Origin: Pseudoips prasinana
Taxonomy: Eukaryota; Arthropoda; Insecta; Lepidoptera; Nolidae
Direction of reading: 5' to 3'
Length of the DNA: 64,000 bases
Assembly (NCBI GenBank): GCA_951640165.1
Contig: OX621252.1
Location: forward strand, 1,086,501 to 1,150,500
Shown here: one piece after another, positions 21,021 through 31,704 of the stretch
Numbering within the stretch: the stretch's first letter is position 1
How the letters are laid out: every line of letters begins with the position of its first letter
Program-made: the position numbers and the translations under genes
The notes under the pieces: model-generated
What the model saw: only the letters and a program-made list of their open reading frames with translations
What the model was told of the DNA's origin: nothing
Database searches by the model: none

Positions 21021-21285
21021 TAATATCCTGGGACATTATTCATACACGGCCATCTGATCCCAAACTTAGCAGAGCTTGTACTATGGAAACCAGACAACTG
21101 ATATACTACATACACAATTTTGTTTTTGTAAATAGGTACATACTTATATAGATAATTACACCCAGACTCAGGACAAACATGTTCATGCACACATGCTAGC
21201 ATAGCTGACCTGGGTGGGAATCGAACCCACGACCTCCGGCGTGAAAGTAAAAAAGTAAGTATTTGCCAACCATGCCAACAGGCAA
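21021..21285 (-). mobile_element. SINE-B copy, nearly complete
   Basis: In minus orientation the head at about 21210-21285 has the reversed B box GGGAATCGAACCCACGACC; the body reads back through GACTCAGGACAAACATG to the tail ATCCTGGGACATTATT. Compare 30446-30732 and 42995-43485. Confidence 0.83.
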
Positions 21286-21309
21286 ACGGATCATGATTCT
21301 AATCTGCCG

Positions 21310-21420
21310 GTAGCTTCTATACTCATAGCTTAACGGCAGAGCGCCTACCACGCATTAGAAAAGGTTGCTAGTTCTATCCCCGCCGGACGGTTTATTTCCA
21401 AGCTTTGGATTTACAAATTT
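21310..21420 (+). repeat. tRNA-like repeat (other SINE family)
   Basis: An A-box-like ATAGCTTAACGGCAGAGCG near 21327-21345 and a B-box-like GGTTGCTAGTTCTATCCC near 21363-21380 at tRNA spacing, but no good cloverleaf. Probably a degenerate tRNA-derived SINE head. Confidence 0.45.
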
Positions 21421-21680
21421 ATTTATTAAACAATCCTGCCAATATCCGCATAGACCGTCGCTAGGCAGTTTACAAAATAGCCGGGCAATTCGGACACTGT
21501 CTGCAAATATTGTGAAAACATGCATAGTCCACGTTTTGTTAAAATGCAGACCATTGTTTCAGTTTCCTTGGTCTTGTGTTTGCTGAAATTATGTAAACTA
21601 TGTTTGTAGGTCGACTTGTTGTACATTCTTGACTAGTTTTAGGTGATAATATAAGCACCTGAATGTAATATTTTACTACT

Positions 21681-22165
21681 TGAAACCGGTAGTAGATGAA
21701 CCCACTGAGTTTGTTCCGCTGGCTCTTCTCAGTTGGGGCGCATTGGATCCGGTGGTAGCATTAAAGCGCGACCGTCGTTATTAACACAAGGTCCGTCATA
21801 ATAATAATGCCTTAATCTATATTAAGGCATTATTATTATATTATATTTTTGCTACATATTGTCAATGGTTCTGTCTATACAGAACCATTGACAATATGTA
21901 GCAAAAATATTAGACTTAAACTAGATAATTAAACATAATTTCTTGACAATAACTTGATACGAGCTAGCTAAATATCATTGCTATAATAAAATAAATTTTA
22001 TAAATGTTTTCATACAATATGTACCTAAATATCTATGTTACTAGAAATAATAATGTATACATCTATATTACTACAAACATGTTCTGACTATTTACAAGCG
22101 CTTTTTTAAAGTCTACGTGAATAAAAACCTTTTTTATTTTATTTATTTTATTTTATTTAACTAAA
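21681..22165 (+). mobile_element. LINE2 3'-UTR copy with double fold-back
   Basis: Longer plus-strand LINE2 3' end, from GAAACCGGTAGTAGATG to the T-rich tail. Compared with other copies it carries an extra inverted block at 21821-21878 (see the separate entry), so two hairpins stand where the others have one simple sequence. Confidence 0.85.
21798..21910. repeat. two adjacent perfect hairpins sharing the loop CTAT
   Basis: Hairpin 1: arms 21798-21816 and 21821-21839 (19 bp). Hairpin 2: arms 21843-21874 and 21879-21910 (32 bp). Both loops are CTAT, the complement of the ATAG that joins the two arms' sequences in normal LINE2 copies. This is an inverted duplication of the normal junction. Confidence 0.88.
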
Positions 22166-22469
22166 TAAATCTAAGGGGCGATAGTCGAGCGCTGCCTTCT
22201 GTGTTGCAAGCATCATTGGCTAAGGTAACCACTTTACAGGAGGTGGGTCTTCTTTTTAATATGACTTTGACTAGAAGCGTTTATTTACTCCATCAGCGGA
22301 GAATTGAACCGCTAGAGGATACCTTTTGGAGTTTCAACACTTAACGTGAGAGGAGATCAACGTATAGTCAATAGTAGTCACTAATTATAATATTATACGC
22401 ACCGTCACAAAATTATTTCAAATATTTAACTAATCATAAGAGTAAGAGTCAGTGAGTGAGTAAGAGTGA

Positions 22470-22593
22470 GTCATGGATGTTTTCTATGAATATAAGTATT
22501 TATCTATCTATATAAGTATGTATATCGTCGCCTGGTACCCATAGTACAAGCTTTGCCTTGTTTGGGGCTAGGATGATCTGTGTGATATTGTCC
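22470..22593 (+). mobile_element. SINE-A 3' part
   Basis: Matches SINE-A from GAGTCATGGATGTTTTCTAT to TGTGTGATATTGTCCC. The tRNA-like head is replaced by GAGT-type simple repeat (22440-22472). Confidence 0.8.
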
Positions 22594-22950
22594 CAAGAAA
22601 AAAAAAATGTTAAAAAATCATCATACGAGTAAAACGATTGCTTGATAAGCCACCGCTTCGACCGAGTTTTCGGTTTAAAGGATTTTATTTCTCAGAAAGA
22701 ACATTACAGTAGTTCACTTAACTATGAGAAACATTAAAACTAAATCTCATGCACTACTTAACAATATTAGTCGTCGTTCAATACCGGAACTTAATCGGGT
22801 TTTTATTATTTATGTATGTTTTTTTATTTTAAAACTTGGTAATGTAGTGCTACTGGATATGCTCACCGGGAGTTTGTTAAATACTATGTAGCCCATAACA
22901 TGAGTTGTCTAACGATTTAGTAAGAGTCCTCAGTATTCTAGTATATAGTA
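22594..22950. other. unrecognised DNA
   Basis: Nothing recognised; AT-rich with no long frame. Confidence 0.35.
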
Positions 22951-23127
22951 CTAGCTGTGCCCCGCGGTTTTACTCGCATTATACTTTATAAATAATAGCC
23001 TATGTGTTAATCCAGGGTGTCAGCTAACTCCATACCAAATTTTATTAAAATCACTTCAGCCGTTTAGCCGTGAAGAAGTAACAAACTCACACACTCACAA
23101 ACTTTCGCCTTTATAATATTAGTGTGA
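22951..23127 (-). mobile_element. short non-autonomous Helitron
   Basis: Minus strand: TC start (complement of GA at 23126-23127) with ACTAATATTATAAAGGCGAA, end CTAG at 22951-22954 preceded by the GC-rich GGGCACAG segment. Flanked by A and T. Its 5' end differs from that of the 3890 family although the 3' end is shared. Confidence 0.82.
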
Positions 23128-23555
23128 TAGTATTGGCAGTTATAATTTTTTTTTGCTAGTGTCGTTAGTATTTCTATGTACATATATACGTTTTTCCTTT
23201 TACTTATTTCAGTGTCGGCGATACAATGGCGTGCCTAATTTTGTTGATTGTGTATTCCTCATTTTAAATTCCTTTGTTGTCCTTGATTTGAATTAGGCAG
23301 CTATGTTATATTTTTAACATTTATTCCGGTCAAATCATGTCACAAGTAATTAGATCCGGTGAGGAAGTATTTCAAAACAATCTGGGACTATAAAACATGG
23401 TTTAATTGATATTGATAAAGCAATGGCAGTGCAATCTCGGTCGGTCGAGCGAACGAATCTGAAGCGACTCTAATTGTTCGTTTAAAATATTGTAACATTT
23501 GTATATAAGTACCTACTTGACTGAACTAATCTTGATCTTGAGACGTGGTTCAAGC
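23128..23555. other. unrecognised DNA
   Basis: No gene or repeat recognised. Confidence 0.35.
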
Positions 23556-23830
23556 ATGACTTTTTCTGATTGAAGCTCGGACGTATTGAAGTGCACAAGT
23601 GTGTGCGCAAAGACACCTGTCTTCACGATCTATTTCCACAACCAGTGAGAGATCAGGCAGCTTGCTCTCCGAGGCACGTGCATGTAGTATGGGCCAACTA
23701 CTAGAGCTCGGACTACTATTGAGTGCTTTTCTTACCTTGATAACAATTTTTGGGCCGACCCCGGTTTGAACCCGGACCTTATTATCTATAATTAAACACG
23801 TTTCCGCTACACCAACGAGGCAGTTACCAA
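23556..23830 (-). mobile_element. SINE-C copy (tRNA-derived)
   Basis: The reversed tRNA-like head lies at 23755-23825 (CCGGTTTGAACCCGGACC near 23760; the A-box region is next to ACACCAACGAGGCAG), followed by the body in reverse with TGCACAAGTGTGTGCGCAAA near 23590. Related to 24738, 34930 and 58085. Confidence 0.7.
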
Positions 23831-24737
23831 ATATATATTCATTTAACAGATGTTCTTTAATTGGTAAGAAATATACAACACGCATATTAATTAACGCACA
23901 TCCTGAAAATAGTTTGTTCAGAATCGTTTACTGAATCGATTTATATAATTTTTAATATAGGTAAGTAATTTTTTATTCAAAAAGAATTAACAAAACAAAA
24001 ATTATTGTCTGTACAGTCAAAACAAATTGAAATGCACCGTAAGTCAAGTAATAAGACTTTTGAAATCGCTGATTTATTTGTATTCATACAAATTCCATCA
24101 TTCAATACAAAATAAAGAAAACTAAACTTTATTCCAAGACTTAATTAAGTTTATTATTAACTTAATTTAGTGAATAACAATGCATATACATGTTAAATTA
24201 AAAATTCAGTGCATGTATTATAATTACAACATAATATTCTAATTGGGGTGTTTGAGTGCGTTAATTAAGTTACATGTTGTATATATTTCTTGATTTGATT
24301 TTCTAGTGAGGAAAATAATAATATTGTCCTCACAGACCGACTGATTCTGACTGAATGACTGATTTGGCAACGCGGAAATATGACAGTTATTGCGTTTTAT
24401 GTTGTAAACATCTAAGGGAGGATTTTAGGGAATTTCGCCCCTGTAGGCGATAAAAAAAAAGATTATCAAATTCTGTCTTATTCCCAAAATTATTTAATTT
24501 AACACATAATCATTTCTCGTTTCCATACATATGGATGCCGTCAATCAATGGGACCAACTAGAAAAGAATACCAGCGCTGCAATTCTTGCTATAGCTATAC
24601 TTAAGTTGACAACCTTATTTGTACACAGAGAAGAATTACATTTTGTTTTATTATAACTTTATTTTTTTGTGTATCATATAAAGGCTTTTCTTGTTTTTTT
24701 CATTGCTTTACAATTATTTCTATCGAAAAAACCTCGT
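23831..24737. other. unrecognised DNA
   Basis: About 900 bp without a recognisable feature; strongly AT-rich, no long frame. Confidence 0.35.
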
Positions 24738-25118
24738 TTCCTCGTTGGTCTAGCAGTAGCGTGTCCCGCAGACAACGAGGTCCTGGGTTTAAATCCCGAG
24801 TCGGAACAAAAGTCATTTTTGGACATTTCTGAAAAAAAAAGCAAATATTCTGAGTATCAGCTGGAAGTCTGTTTTTTTATTTATTATAGCTCCGTGCTTC
24901 GGAGAGCACGTAAAGTCGTCGGTCCTGGACCTAACCTTCTTTTCGGTCATGTCGCAAGTCGTCCCATCAGATTATGAGAGTGATGAAATAGAAAGTGTCC
25001 CTGTGTTTGAGCACACACTTGTGCACTATAATAATCCCGTGCAGAGAGCTAGTCTCCATTGAGACTGGCCGCTGTGGCCGCAATTCAGCTAGGAGGACAT
25101 ATTTCTCACTATCAAAAG
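24738..25118 (+). mobile_element. SINE-C copy with complete head
   Basis: tRNA-like head CCTCGTTGGTCTAGCAGTAG ... GGTCCTGGGTTTAAATCCCG (A and B box positions), then a body with GAGTGATGAAATAGAAAGTG and GCACACACTTGTGCACTATA. It continues into TGAGACTGGCCGCTGTGGCC. A second copy of the 3' half follows at 25195-25376. Confidence 0.75.
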
Positions 25119-25119
25119 C

Positions 25120-25577
25120 CTGATCATATAATCAAGATTTGGATATTTTGGTGTACTGATACCTATTGTGCTTGGCTCGTACCGTGTTGCATAGGGGTCC
25201 CATCAGATCATGGGAGTGATGAAATAGAAAGTGTCCCTGTGTTTGCGCACACAGTGGTGTACTATAATATGTGTCCCGCGGAGGGCTAGTCTCCATAGAG
25301 ACTGGCCGCTGTGGCCACAATTCAGCTAGGAGGACATAAATTTCATTATCAAAAGCCTGATCATATAAACAGGATTCCAATATCCTAAAAGCGTATATTC
25401 GCGCTCAAATTAGATAGTGCCTTATTCTATTTTATTCATATTTTGTGTAAACCTTGTTGTGTGGACTTTTGGTGTGAAATATAATAATATTTATATTATT
25501 ACTATTATTATTATATAATCAAGATTTGGATATTTTGGTGTACTCGTACCTATTGTGCTTGGCTTGTACCGTGTTAC
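25120..25577 (+). repeat. direct duplication of SINE-C 3' half plus flank
   Basis: The block GTCCCATCAGAT...GGAGGACAT occurs at 24961-25103 and 25197-25340, about 236 bp apart. The flank ATAATCAAGATTTGGATATT occurs after each (25127 and about 25507). In the second copy about 130 bp of new AT-rich DNA separates the two parts. Confidence 0.7.
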
Positions 25578-25725
25578 GTTTTTACTTGTATTGTTGTGTA
25601 TCCACATCTAAGATCCTGGTGTTTCGTTTAATTCTATTGAAGTATGATTGTAATTAGTCGCACAGTAAGTTAGTTCACACAACGGTGTAACATTTACCTC
25701 TTGTTGGTATCAGAGCGTAAAATGA
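25503..25725 (+). mobile_element. possible copia-like LTR end with primer-binding site
   Basis: TTGGTATCAGAGC at about 25704-25716 is the classic copia-type primer-binding site (complementary to part of initiator tRNA-Met). An ATG follows closely at 25722 and opens a short gag-like frame that stops by 25785. The sequence before it could be LTR, but I cannot define its start and no pol sequence follows. Tentative. Confidence 0.4.
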
Positions 25726-25927
25726 ACGTATCCGCAGCGCAGAGCAGCGCGTGGCGCGATCACCTGCCACTGGTTACCGAGAAATGATTGTTACAATTGG
25801 TTTGTGTCGATATTCTGTAATGGCCATATCCGGAAACATCATGTAATACATAATGTTGACTACCGTGATATTATCCTACCTTGCACCAATATTTGCAGCA
25901 ACTGTTCTTTATGACAAATATAAATAA

Positions 25928-26220
25928 CTAGCTGTGCCCCGCGTTAAACTTTATAAATTATCACAGTTCCTCGCCCGTAGGTGATAGCGTGATAATATGT
26001 AGCCTATATGTTGACCCGACCTCTTAGTAATATTCATGCAAAATTTAAAGTAAATCCATACAGTACTTTTTGAGTTTAGCCCGGACATACAAACAGACAA
26101 ATATTCTAAAAACTATATGTTTTGCTTCGATATCGATTGGAGATGATGCCCCAAGTATTATTTTTAAATAATATTCAATGTACAGTTTTGACTTACCTAC
26201 GATTTTATTATATGTATAGA
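25928..26220 (-). mobile_element. non-autonomous Helitron
   Basis: Same family as 3890-4190: minus-strand 3' end CTAG at 25928-25931 with GGGGCACAG, 5' end GA (TC on minus) at 26219-26220, flanks A and T. The terminal hairpin is eroded (part of the GC palindrome is missing). Confidence 0.78.
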
Positions 26221-26244
26221 TAAGATAATAATCGAGCAAAGTTT

Positions 26245-26395
26245 GAAGGGGAGTTGTTTACACCCAGCAACAGATCAACTAATCATGCCCATCACACAAA
26301 GATAAGTATCGGGACAAAGATCGAACCCACGACCTCTCGCTTAAAAGTCAAGGTCACAAACCACTAGCCAACAGACTAGTCAAACAATTTTTTTA
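26245..26395 (-). repeat. tRNA-like SINE fragment, SINE-B-like
   Basis: The reversed B box ATCGAACCCACGACC near 26311 and the sequence CACTAGCCAACAGACTAG beyond it resemble the SINE-B head in minus orientation; the body is diverged. Confidence 0.5.
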
Positions 26396-26419
26396 TTAGT
26401 ATCAAAAGCTAGTCATTAA

Positions 26420-26612
26420 AATGCTTAGTCGAAGAGATCCAACAAAACTCAGATTAATGAAATGTAGAACTACACTTTATCACCGGAACAGCATTTTTAT
26501 GTGTATAAAGATATATAACAAAATCCCAAAGTCACTGAGAACTTCCCCTAATAATGTTCAAAATTAAATTTAAGAAATGGCTAACTGAAAAATGTTTTTA
26601 CAGTGTTCTTAG
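26420..26612 (+). pseudogene. LINE RT C-terminal remnant
   Basis: The plus strand reads RRDPTKLRLMKCRTTLY ... FMCIKIYNKIPKSLR, then in the next frame FKIKFKKWLTEKCFYS. These are the C-terminal hallmarks of Jockey/CR1-group LINE proteins (YNKIP, FK-KLKKWL). One frameshift and a stop break it. It runs up to the GGGTTCCG element that starts at 26634. Confidence 0.6.
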
Positions 26613-26633
26613 ATTTGAAGGGATTTTGATTGG

Positions 26634-27221
26634 TTTTTAGGGTTCCGTAGCCAAATGGCAAAAAACGGAACCCTTATAGATTCGTCATGTCTGTCCGTCC
26701 GTATGTCACAACCACTTTTTTCCTAAACAATAAGAGCTGTACTACTGAAACTTGGTAAGTAGATGTATTCTGTGAACCGCATTAAGATTTTTACACAAAA
26801 ATAGAAAAAGAACAATTATTTTGGGGGGTCGCCATACATAGAACTGAAACTCAAAATTTTTTTTTCATCGTACCCATACATGTGGGGTGTCTATGGATAG
26901 GTCTTCAAAATTGACATTGAGGTTACTAATATAATTTTTTCTAAACTGAATAGTTTGCGCGAGAGACACTTCCAAAGTGGTGAAATGGGTGACCCCCCCT
27001 CTGACTTCTAAAATAAGAGAATAATAAAACTAAAAAAAATATATGATGTACATTACCATGTAAACTAACAACGAAAATTGGTTTGAACGAGATCTAGCAA
27101 GTAGTTTTTTTTTAATACGTCATAAACCGCAATTTTCATTCATTTAATCAACTGAAATACTTGCTGCCAAGGGTTCCATACCCTTCATGTGCGAGTCCGA
27201 CTCGCACTTGGCCGGTTTTTT
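26634..27221 (+). mobile_element. GGGTTCCG-type non-autonomous element, copy 1
   Basis: Starts TTTTTAGGGTTCCGTAGCC and ends CTTGGCCGGTTTTTT. Both ends carry hairpins: GGGTTCCG...CGGAACCC (26640-26674) and TGCGAGTCCGACTCGCA (27190-27206). No coding capacity, no clear inverted termini. Copies at 39237-39823 (minus) and 60063-60651 keep the same length and ends; a divergent one is at 30930-31200. The class is not established. Confidence 0.75.
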
Positions 27222-27268
27222 AATTTTTTATTTGAAAGTATGATAATGAATATAATTTAATATTTTAA

Positions 27269-27600
27269 TCTATACATATAATAAATCTGTAGAAAATAAA
27301 TTTTTGTACATCAAAAGAAAATCCAAAAAAAATTGCCAGGGTATTAAAGAACAACCAATAGAACCCATTTCCAGCATTTTCAGAATTTTTGTCTGTTTGT
27401 CTGTGTGTCTGTTTGTCTGTTTATATGTTCGGGTATCACGTAAAATATACAAAAGCAATGTAGATAACTTTTATACACAACGATTGAGCGTTACTTGAGC
27501 TAACATTTAGTTTTTGTTTTATTGCAATCGGTTCAGTATATCAAAAGATATTAGATATTAAAGTAATAATGAAGAAAAATAACACACTTTTCGTAACTCT
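27269..27600 (+). mobile_element. Helitron 5'-end-like segment
   Basis: TCTATACATATAATAAA at 27269 equals the 5' terminus of the 3890/25928 Helitron family, in plus orientation and preceded by A. The downstream part is different (with GTCTGTTTGTCTGTGTGTCT repeats at 27390-27425), and I cannot place the 3' end. Confidence 0.5.
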
Positions 27601-28085
27601 CAAGATCTCAACTCAAGATGAACTAATGTTTATAGTTGAGTCCGATAGATGTCATTGTGCTTATTTAATTATGACATCTCTTTTCTGAATGAACTAGGTT
27701 GATAGTTGATTTTTATTTCGATAGATGTCGTTGTGCATTTCTTTTGACTCGCTGTGTTAAGATTTTCCCAAGTTTGCTGATTACATGAGTTACGTAGGGT
27801 TAGAATGTTCTGAATTGTTTCGAAATAAGGTCTTGGTTGCCTAGAAGTATGTCGTTGTCCAAAATTGGTTATTAAAAAAATCTATTTTCTTTGGGCAAAT
27901 TGAATTATGTACAAGGTCGGATTTGTTATAATTTAATTTTAAATTATAATGTCAGTCGATCGAAAGTGTGTGCTGTCGATTCGTTTGTAACGCGAATGTA
28001 CAGACGATTCGAATTTTATTGAGCCGATTGAATGTATTTGAATGTAGTAAATTAACCCTGTCTCTCATAATTTTCTCAGCACAAA
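27601..28085. other. unrecognised DNA
   Basis: No gene seen; possibly the remainder of the preceding Helitron-like segment. Confidence 0.3.
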
Positions 28086-29545
28086 TCTATATACCTACCT
28101 ATGTAAAAGAGGAAACTGACTGACTGACATATCAACGCACAGCCTGAACGGCTGGGGTTAGAGACTTTGAAATTTTGCCGGTAGGTAGGTACTTTTTATG
28201 ACGTATGCATTCACTAAGGAAGGGTTTTTGGAAATACCTGGAAGCTGTTAGCTGGAATTGACTTAAGGAAGTCGGGCAGGTTCACGTGGCGTGCTCACGT
28301 GTGAGTTCATCTCACAGTCTGGTCCATGTAGTGCGAGGACCTACGTCTTTTGCTGAGCTCCGTAAAGTGGATGATATTGAACATCCCACATACCAGGCCG
28401 CTTGCTTAGCACGCCATTTATTAGATGGAGTTCAGCATTGGGATGACGCTCTAGCGGAAGCATGCGTGAGCGATAGTCCACATCGCTTGCGACATTTGTT
28501 TGCCATCTTATTGACCTTTTGTGCGTTATCGGGTGCTAACCAGTTATGGCAAAAGTACCATGACAAGTTTGCTGAATATTTTATGAGACATGTACAACTA
28601 AATACTGATGGAGAAATTCCTGACAGGGTACGTGAAATTTGTCACAACAGGTCCTTATTGGCTATTCATGAGATAGTTATAAGTATAGGAAGGAACCCGA
28701 TCAGTCAGAGGCTGCGAAAATGCACAGGAGTTTGCCAATATATTAAAAAAAATAGGCGATGGCACATACCCTGTACAAGAAGATGAAAAAGTTATTTTGA
28801 TTGGTAATCTCTGTTCTTACGTTACATCACAGCAGGAGCTAATTTCTTCTGTGTACGGATATACCACAAACATGGGAAATCAAGCTGGTTCTTGGCTATG
28901 TCAGCGAGCTATTTTGACTCCCCGCAATGACCAAGCTGCGGCAATTAATTTCAAAATATTGACTCATACGTCCGGGAATAGTAAAAAATATAGCTCAATA
29001 AATACAGTTATGGAAGAAGATGACGCCACGCACTACCCGGTAGAATTTTTGGATTCCCTCAGCACACCCGGACTTCCAGCCCACAACATAGTTTTAAACA
29101 TCGGTGTACGAATAATCTGCAGCAAAACGTTATCAAAGCTGAAATATTAACAGGTTGCGGCGCCGGTTATATTGTTTTTATTCCAAGGATACCTATAATT
29201 CCTAAAAACTTTCCTTTCTCTTTCAAACCAGTGCAATTCCCAGTCAGTCTCTGTTATGCCATGACGATTAATAAAGCTCAGGGCCAGACATTATCCGTTG
29301 TGGGGGTGGACCTAAGTTTTTTTTATTGGATACTTTTCCCATGGTCAACTATACGTAGTTCTTTCACGCGTAAACAACCCCAATAACGTTTTTGTGTACG
29401 CTCCAGATGGTACCACGGGTAAAATAAAGAAGTACTAAATTAAATAAAAAATAAATTGTATCGGTATCCTCCCACAGCGCTTTACACTAAAAAATACATT
29501 GTTAAGTTCCGACATCCACGCGAACGAAGTCGCGGGCACAGCTAG
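28086..29545 (+). mobile_element. internally deleted Helitron with helicase remnant
   Basis: Begins TC (28086) after A. Ends CTAG (29542-29545) before T, with the short stem CGCGA...TCGCG and GGGCACAG just inside. Between them only the C-terminal end of the Helitron helicase remains; the replication initiator (HUH) domain and the first half of the helicase are gone. Length 1460 bp, against several kb for an autonomous Helitron. Confidence 0.85.
28286..29435 (+). pseudogene. Helitron helicase C-terminus (Pif1-like)
   Basis: A frame to 28786 carries VVRGPTSFAELRKV, TYQAACLARHLLDGVQHWDD and LRHLFAILLTFC, characteristic of Helitron helicases. The next frame (28797-29150) has SQQELISSVYG and LTPRNDQAAAINFKIL. 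A third frame has GYIVFIPRI, AMTINKAQGQTLSVVGVDLS (helicase motif VI region), and the C-terminus with GQLYVV, VNNPNNVFVYAPDG. At least three frameshifts or stops break it. It would have unwound DNA during rolling-circle transposition. Confidence 0.88.
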
Positions 29546-29559
29546 TAATAAATATAAAT

Positions 29560-29716
29560 GTAATTTTATTTGATGTATGTAAATGTAATGAATTGTTATT
29601 TTATGTTTTAATTAATTTGTATACCAGTCCCTGGTTAAACATGTTGAACATATTTTAATTTTAAGACCTGTAATATCGTGACCATGTTTAATGCAAATAA
29701 ATATATTCTAATCTAA
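29560..29716 (+). repeat. LINE 3'-end-like fragment
   Basis: Ends with TTAAGACCTGTAATATCGTG ... GCAAATAAATATATTC. The fragment at 35700-35833 has the same closing order (TTTAAGACCTCAATTG ... GGCAAATAAATAAATATC). Probably the 3' end of a LINE family with no coding copy here. Confidence 0.5.
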
Positions 29717-30034
29717 GAAAAACGTAGTATTTAATGTAAATATAAAAATTTGGTGCAATACCCTCAACCTCAACCAGCACGGTACGTTTAAAAGAGCTGT
29801 TAAATAAATATAATCGTAAAATTACAACATGTATATGTGTATGTATGTATGTGTGTGATGTAAGTACCGCATACCGTAACGTTGATCACCTTGGCGATGT
29901 GCAAGCGCAGGGTTTGATGTAAGTTTTATGGTTTTTAAGATAATTTAGATGTCATGTAGTTGAATGAAGATATTTTATAAAATATACAAGTTGAAGACTA
30001 TTCTATATTCGACTTGTCCGTAGGTTTAGTGTTT

Positions 30035-30240
30035 ATTGGCCCTGGCTGCTAAGCCAGAGGTTGTGGGTTCGATTCCCATCCCATATTCGTAACTCCCAAC
30101 AACGAGCCTTACAGTAAATCCCACAACTGTTACCGACAACCTGTATTTACATTCGAAACACGACGCGATATGGTGCGCGTGAGCATCCTTGACACTGCGC
30201 ACGCCATTCATAATAACGTACATAAGTAATAGTTTATTGT
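30035..30240 (+). repeat. tRNA-like SINE fragment
   Basis: GGTTGTGGGTTCGATTCCCA near 30059-30078 is a strong B box next to an A-box-like GGCTGCTAAGCC. The body (CAACGAGCCTTACAG ...) differs from SINE-A and SINE-B, so it may be a separate family. Confidence 0.5.
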
Positions 30241-30445
30241 TAGATGAGTAATCGATGGGTGGCCACCTGTAATGGTTGGGAAGATGGCAGCCATTGTTTT
30301 GGAAACTGTAGAATTAATGTACCTCATTATGAATGCAGGATGTCAATACTACATCGTTTGAATCGAGAGTTATAAATAGGATCGATTGGTTCGGCGTCTT
30401 CGTATCGATAAATGCGATTCGTCCAACCCTCAAGTATCCATAATA

Positions 30446-30568
30446 ATAATAATATCCTGGGACATTATTTACACACGGCCATCTGATCCCAAACTAAGCA
30501 GAGCTTTTACTATGGAGACCAGATAACTGATATATTACATATACTACTTTTCTTTGGTAAATACATAC

Positions 30569-30612
<44 letters not shown>

Positions 30613-30732
30613 CACCCAGACTCAGGACAAACAGACATGTTCATGCACACAAATATCTATTCTGGGTGGGAATCGAACCCAGGACCTCCAGTGTGAAAAG
30701 CAAGCATAGGCCAACCACGCCAACAGGCCCGT
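30446..30732 (-). mobile_element. SINE-B copy with TA expansion
   Basis: Minus-strand SINE-B: tail at 30446-30470 (ATATCCTGGGACATTATT), head at 30660-30732 with the reversed B box GGGAATCGAACCCAGGACC and CCAACCACGCCAACAGGCC. A pure TA run at 30571-30610 expands the TATATAAG part of the body. Confidence 0.85.
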
Positions 30733-30929
30733 CAAAGTATGAGTATGACACATTAAATCGACCCTATCTTGCATCTCCACGTCACATCGGCAATCACCCT
30801 GAAGTTCCAACCCCTAACAGTGCGCCCTCTAGTGCGGGTAAGTTGTAATCTTATTTGCTAGACGGCTTGAGCCCCCACTTGCCGCTATTGTCCAGTGAAG
30901 CAGTGAGATCCCGGCTGAACGTCATAAAA

Positions 30930-31200
30930 AAACTGGCCAAGTGCGAGTCGGACCCGCGCACGAAGGGTTCCGTACCATTATCTATAAAAACGAGCAAGAA
31001 AATCACGTTTGTGGTATGGGAGCCCCCTTAAATATTTATTTTATTTTGTTTTTTTCTTATAGCGGCAACAGAAATACATCATCTGTGAAAATTTCAACTG
31101 TCTAACTATCGCGGTTCATGAGATACAGCCTGGTGACAGACGGACAGACAGAAAGCGAAGTCTTAGTAATAGGGTCCCGTTTTATCTAAAAAGCTTAGAC
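30930..31200 (-). mobile_element. GGGTTCCG-type element, divergent copy
   Basis: Has the family end in reverse (CTGGCCAAGTGCGAGTCGG at 30933-30951, then GAAGGGTTCCGTACC) and finishes near GGGTCCCGTTTTAT at 31172-31186. It is about half the length of the three other copies and differs inside, so it is a subfamily or deletion variant. Confidence 0.65.
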
Positions 31201-31611
31201 GTCACAGATTTTACCTCGAGTAGTAGTCGTATACTCTGGGTAGAGCTTATGCAATGATCAGCTTGAGCAATGTTTAAGTGATTAAGAAACAGTTATTTCG
31301 GGAAAACATCTTTACTTAATACAGTACATATCATGCTGTTTAAATACATTCTTTATTTCTTAGTATTGTCTCAATGTTGGCCCCGGGTATGAGAAACGCA
31401 CCGCGCAAGTGATGACATATCTGTTCATATGTAACAAATGTAACGGTAACCACCAACCATCAGGCGGGCTCTTTTTTGGTGACGAATTTGATGTTATGAT
31501 ATTTTTCGGAATCTTATATAAATTAATAATGTCCTAGGATATTAATATTATTTATTAATCGAGACAAAACAATAGTGCTACAATATACTTCTATATATAA
31601 GATAATGAATT
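31201..31611. other. unrecognised DNA
   Basis: No gene or repeat recognised. Confidence 0.35.
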
Positions 31612-31704
31612 AATAAATATCTTGGGACCACTAACACACTGCCATCCGTGGCAGAGCCTGTAGTGTAGTATGGCGACCACACAACTGACAAACATACTTA
31701 TGAC
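31612..31704 (-). mobile_element. degenerate SINE-B 3' part
   Basis: ATATCTTGGGACCACTAACA, GGCAGAGCCTGTAGTGTAG and CAACTGACAAACATACTTAT follow the SINE-B 3' half in reverse with many changes. It ends at the duplicated target of the hAT-like element. Confidence 0.6.

Noticed and set aside
27390..27425. telomere-like or coding GTCTGTTT repeats
   Set aside because: It is a simple microsatellite-like stretch in a Helitron-like segment; no TTAGG array is present anywhere in the window.
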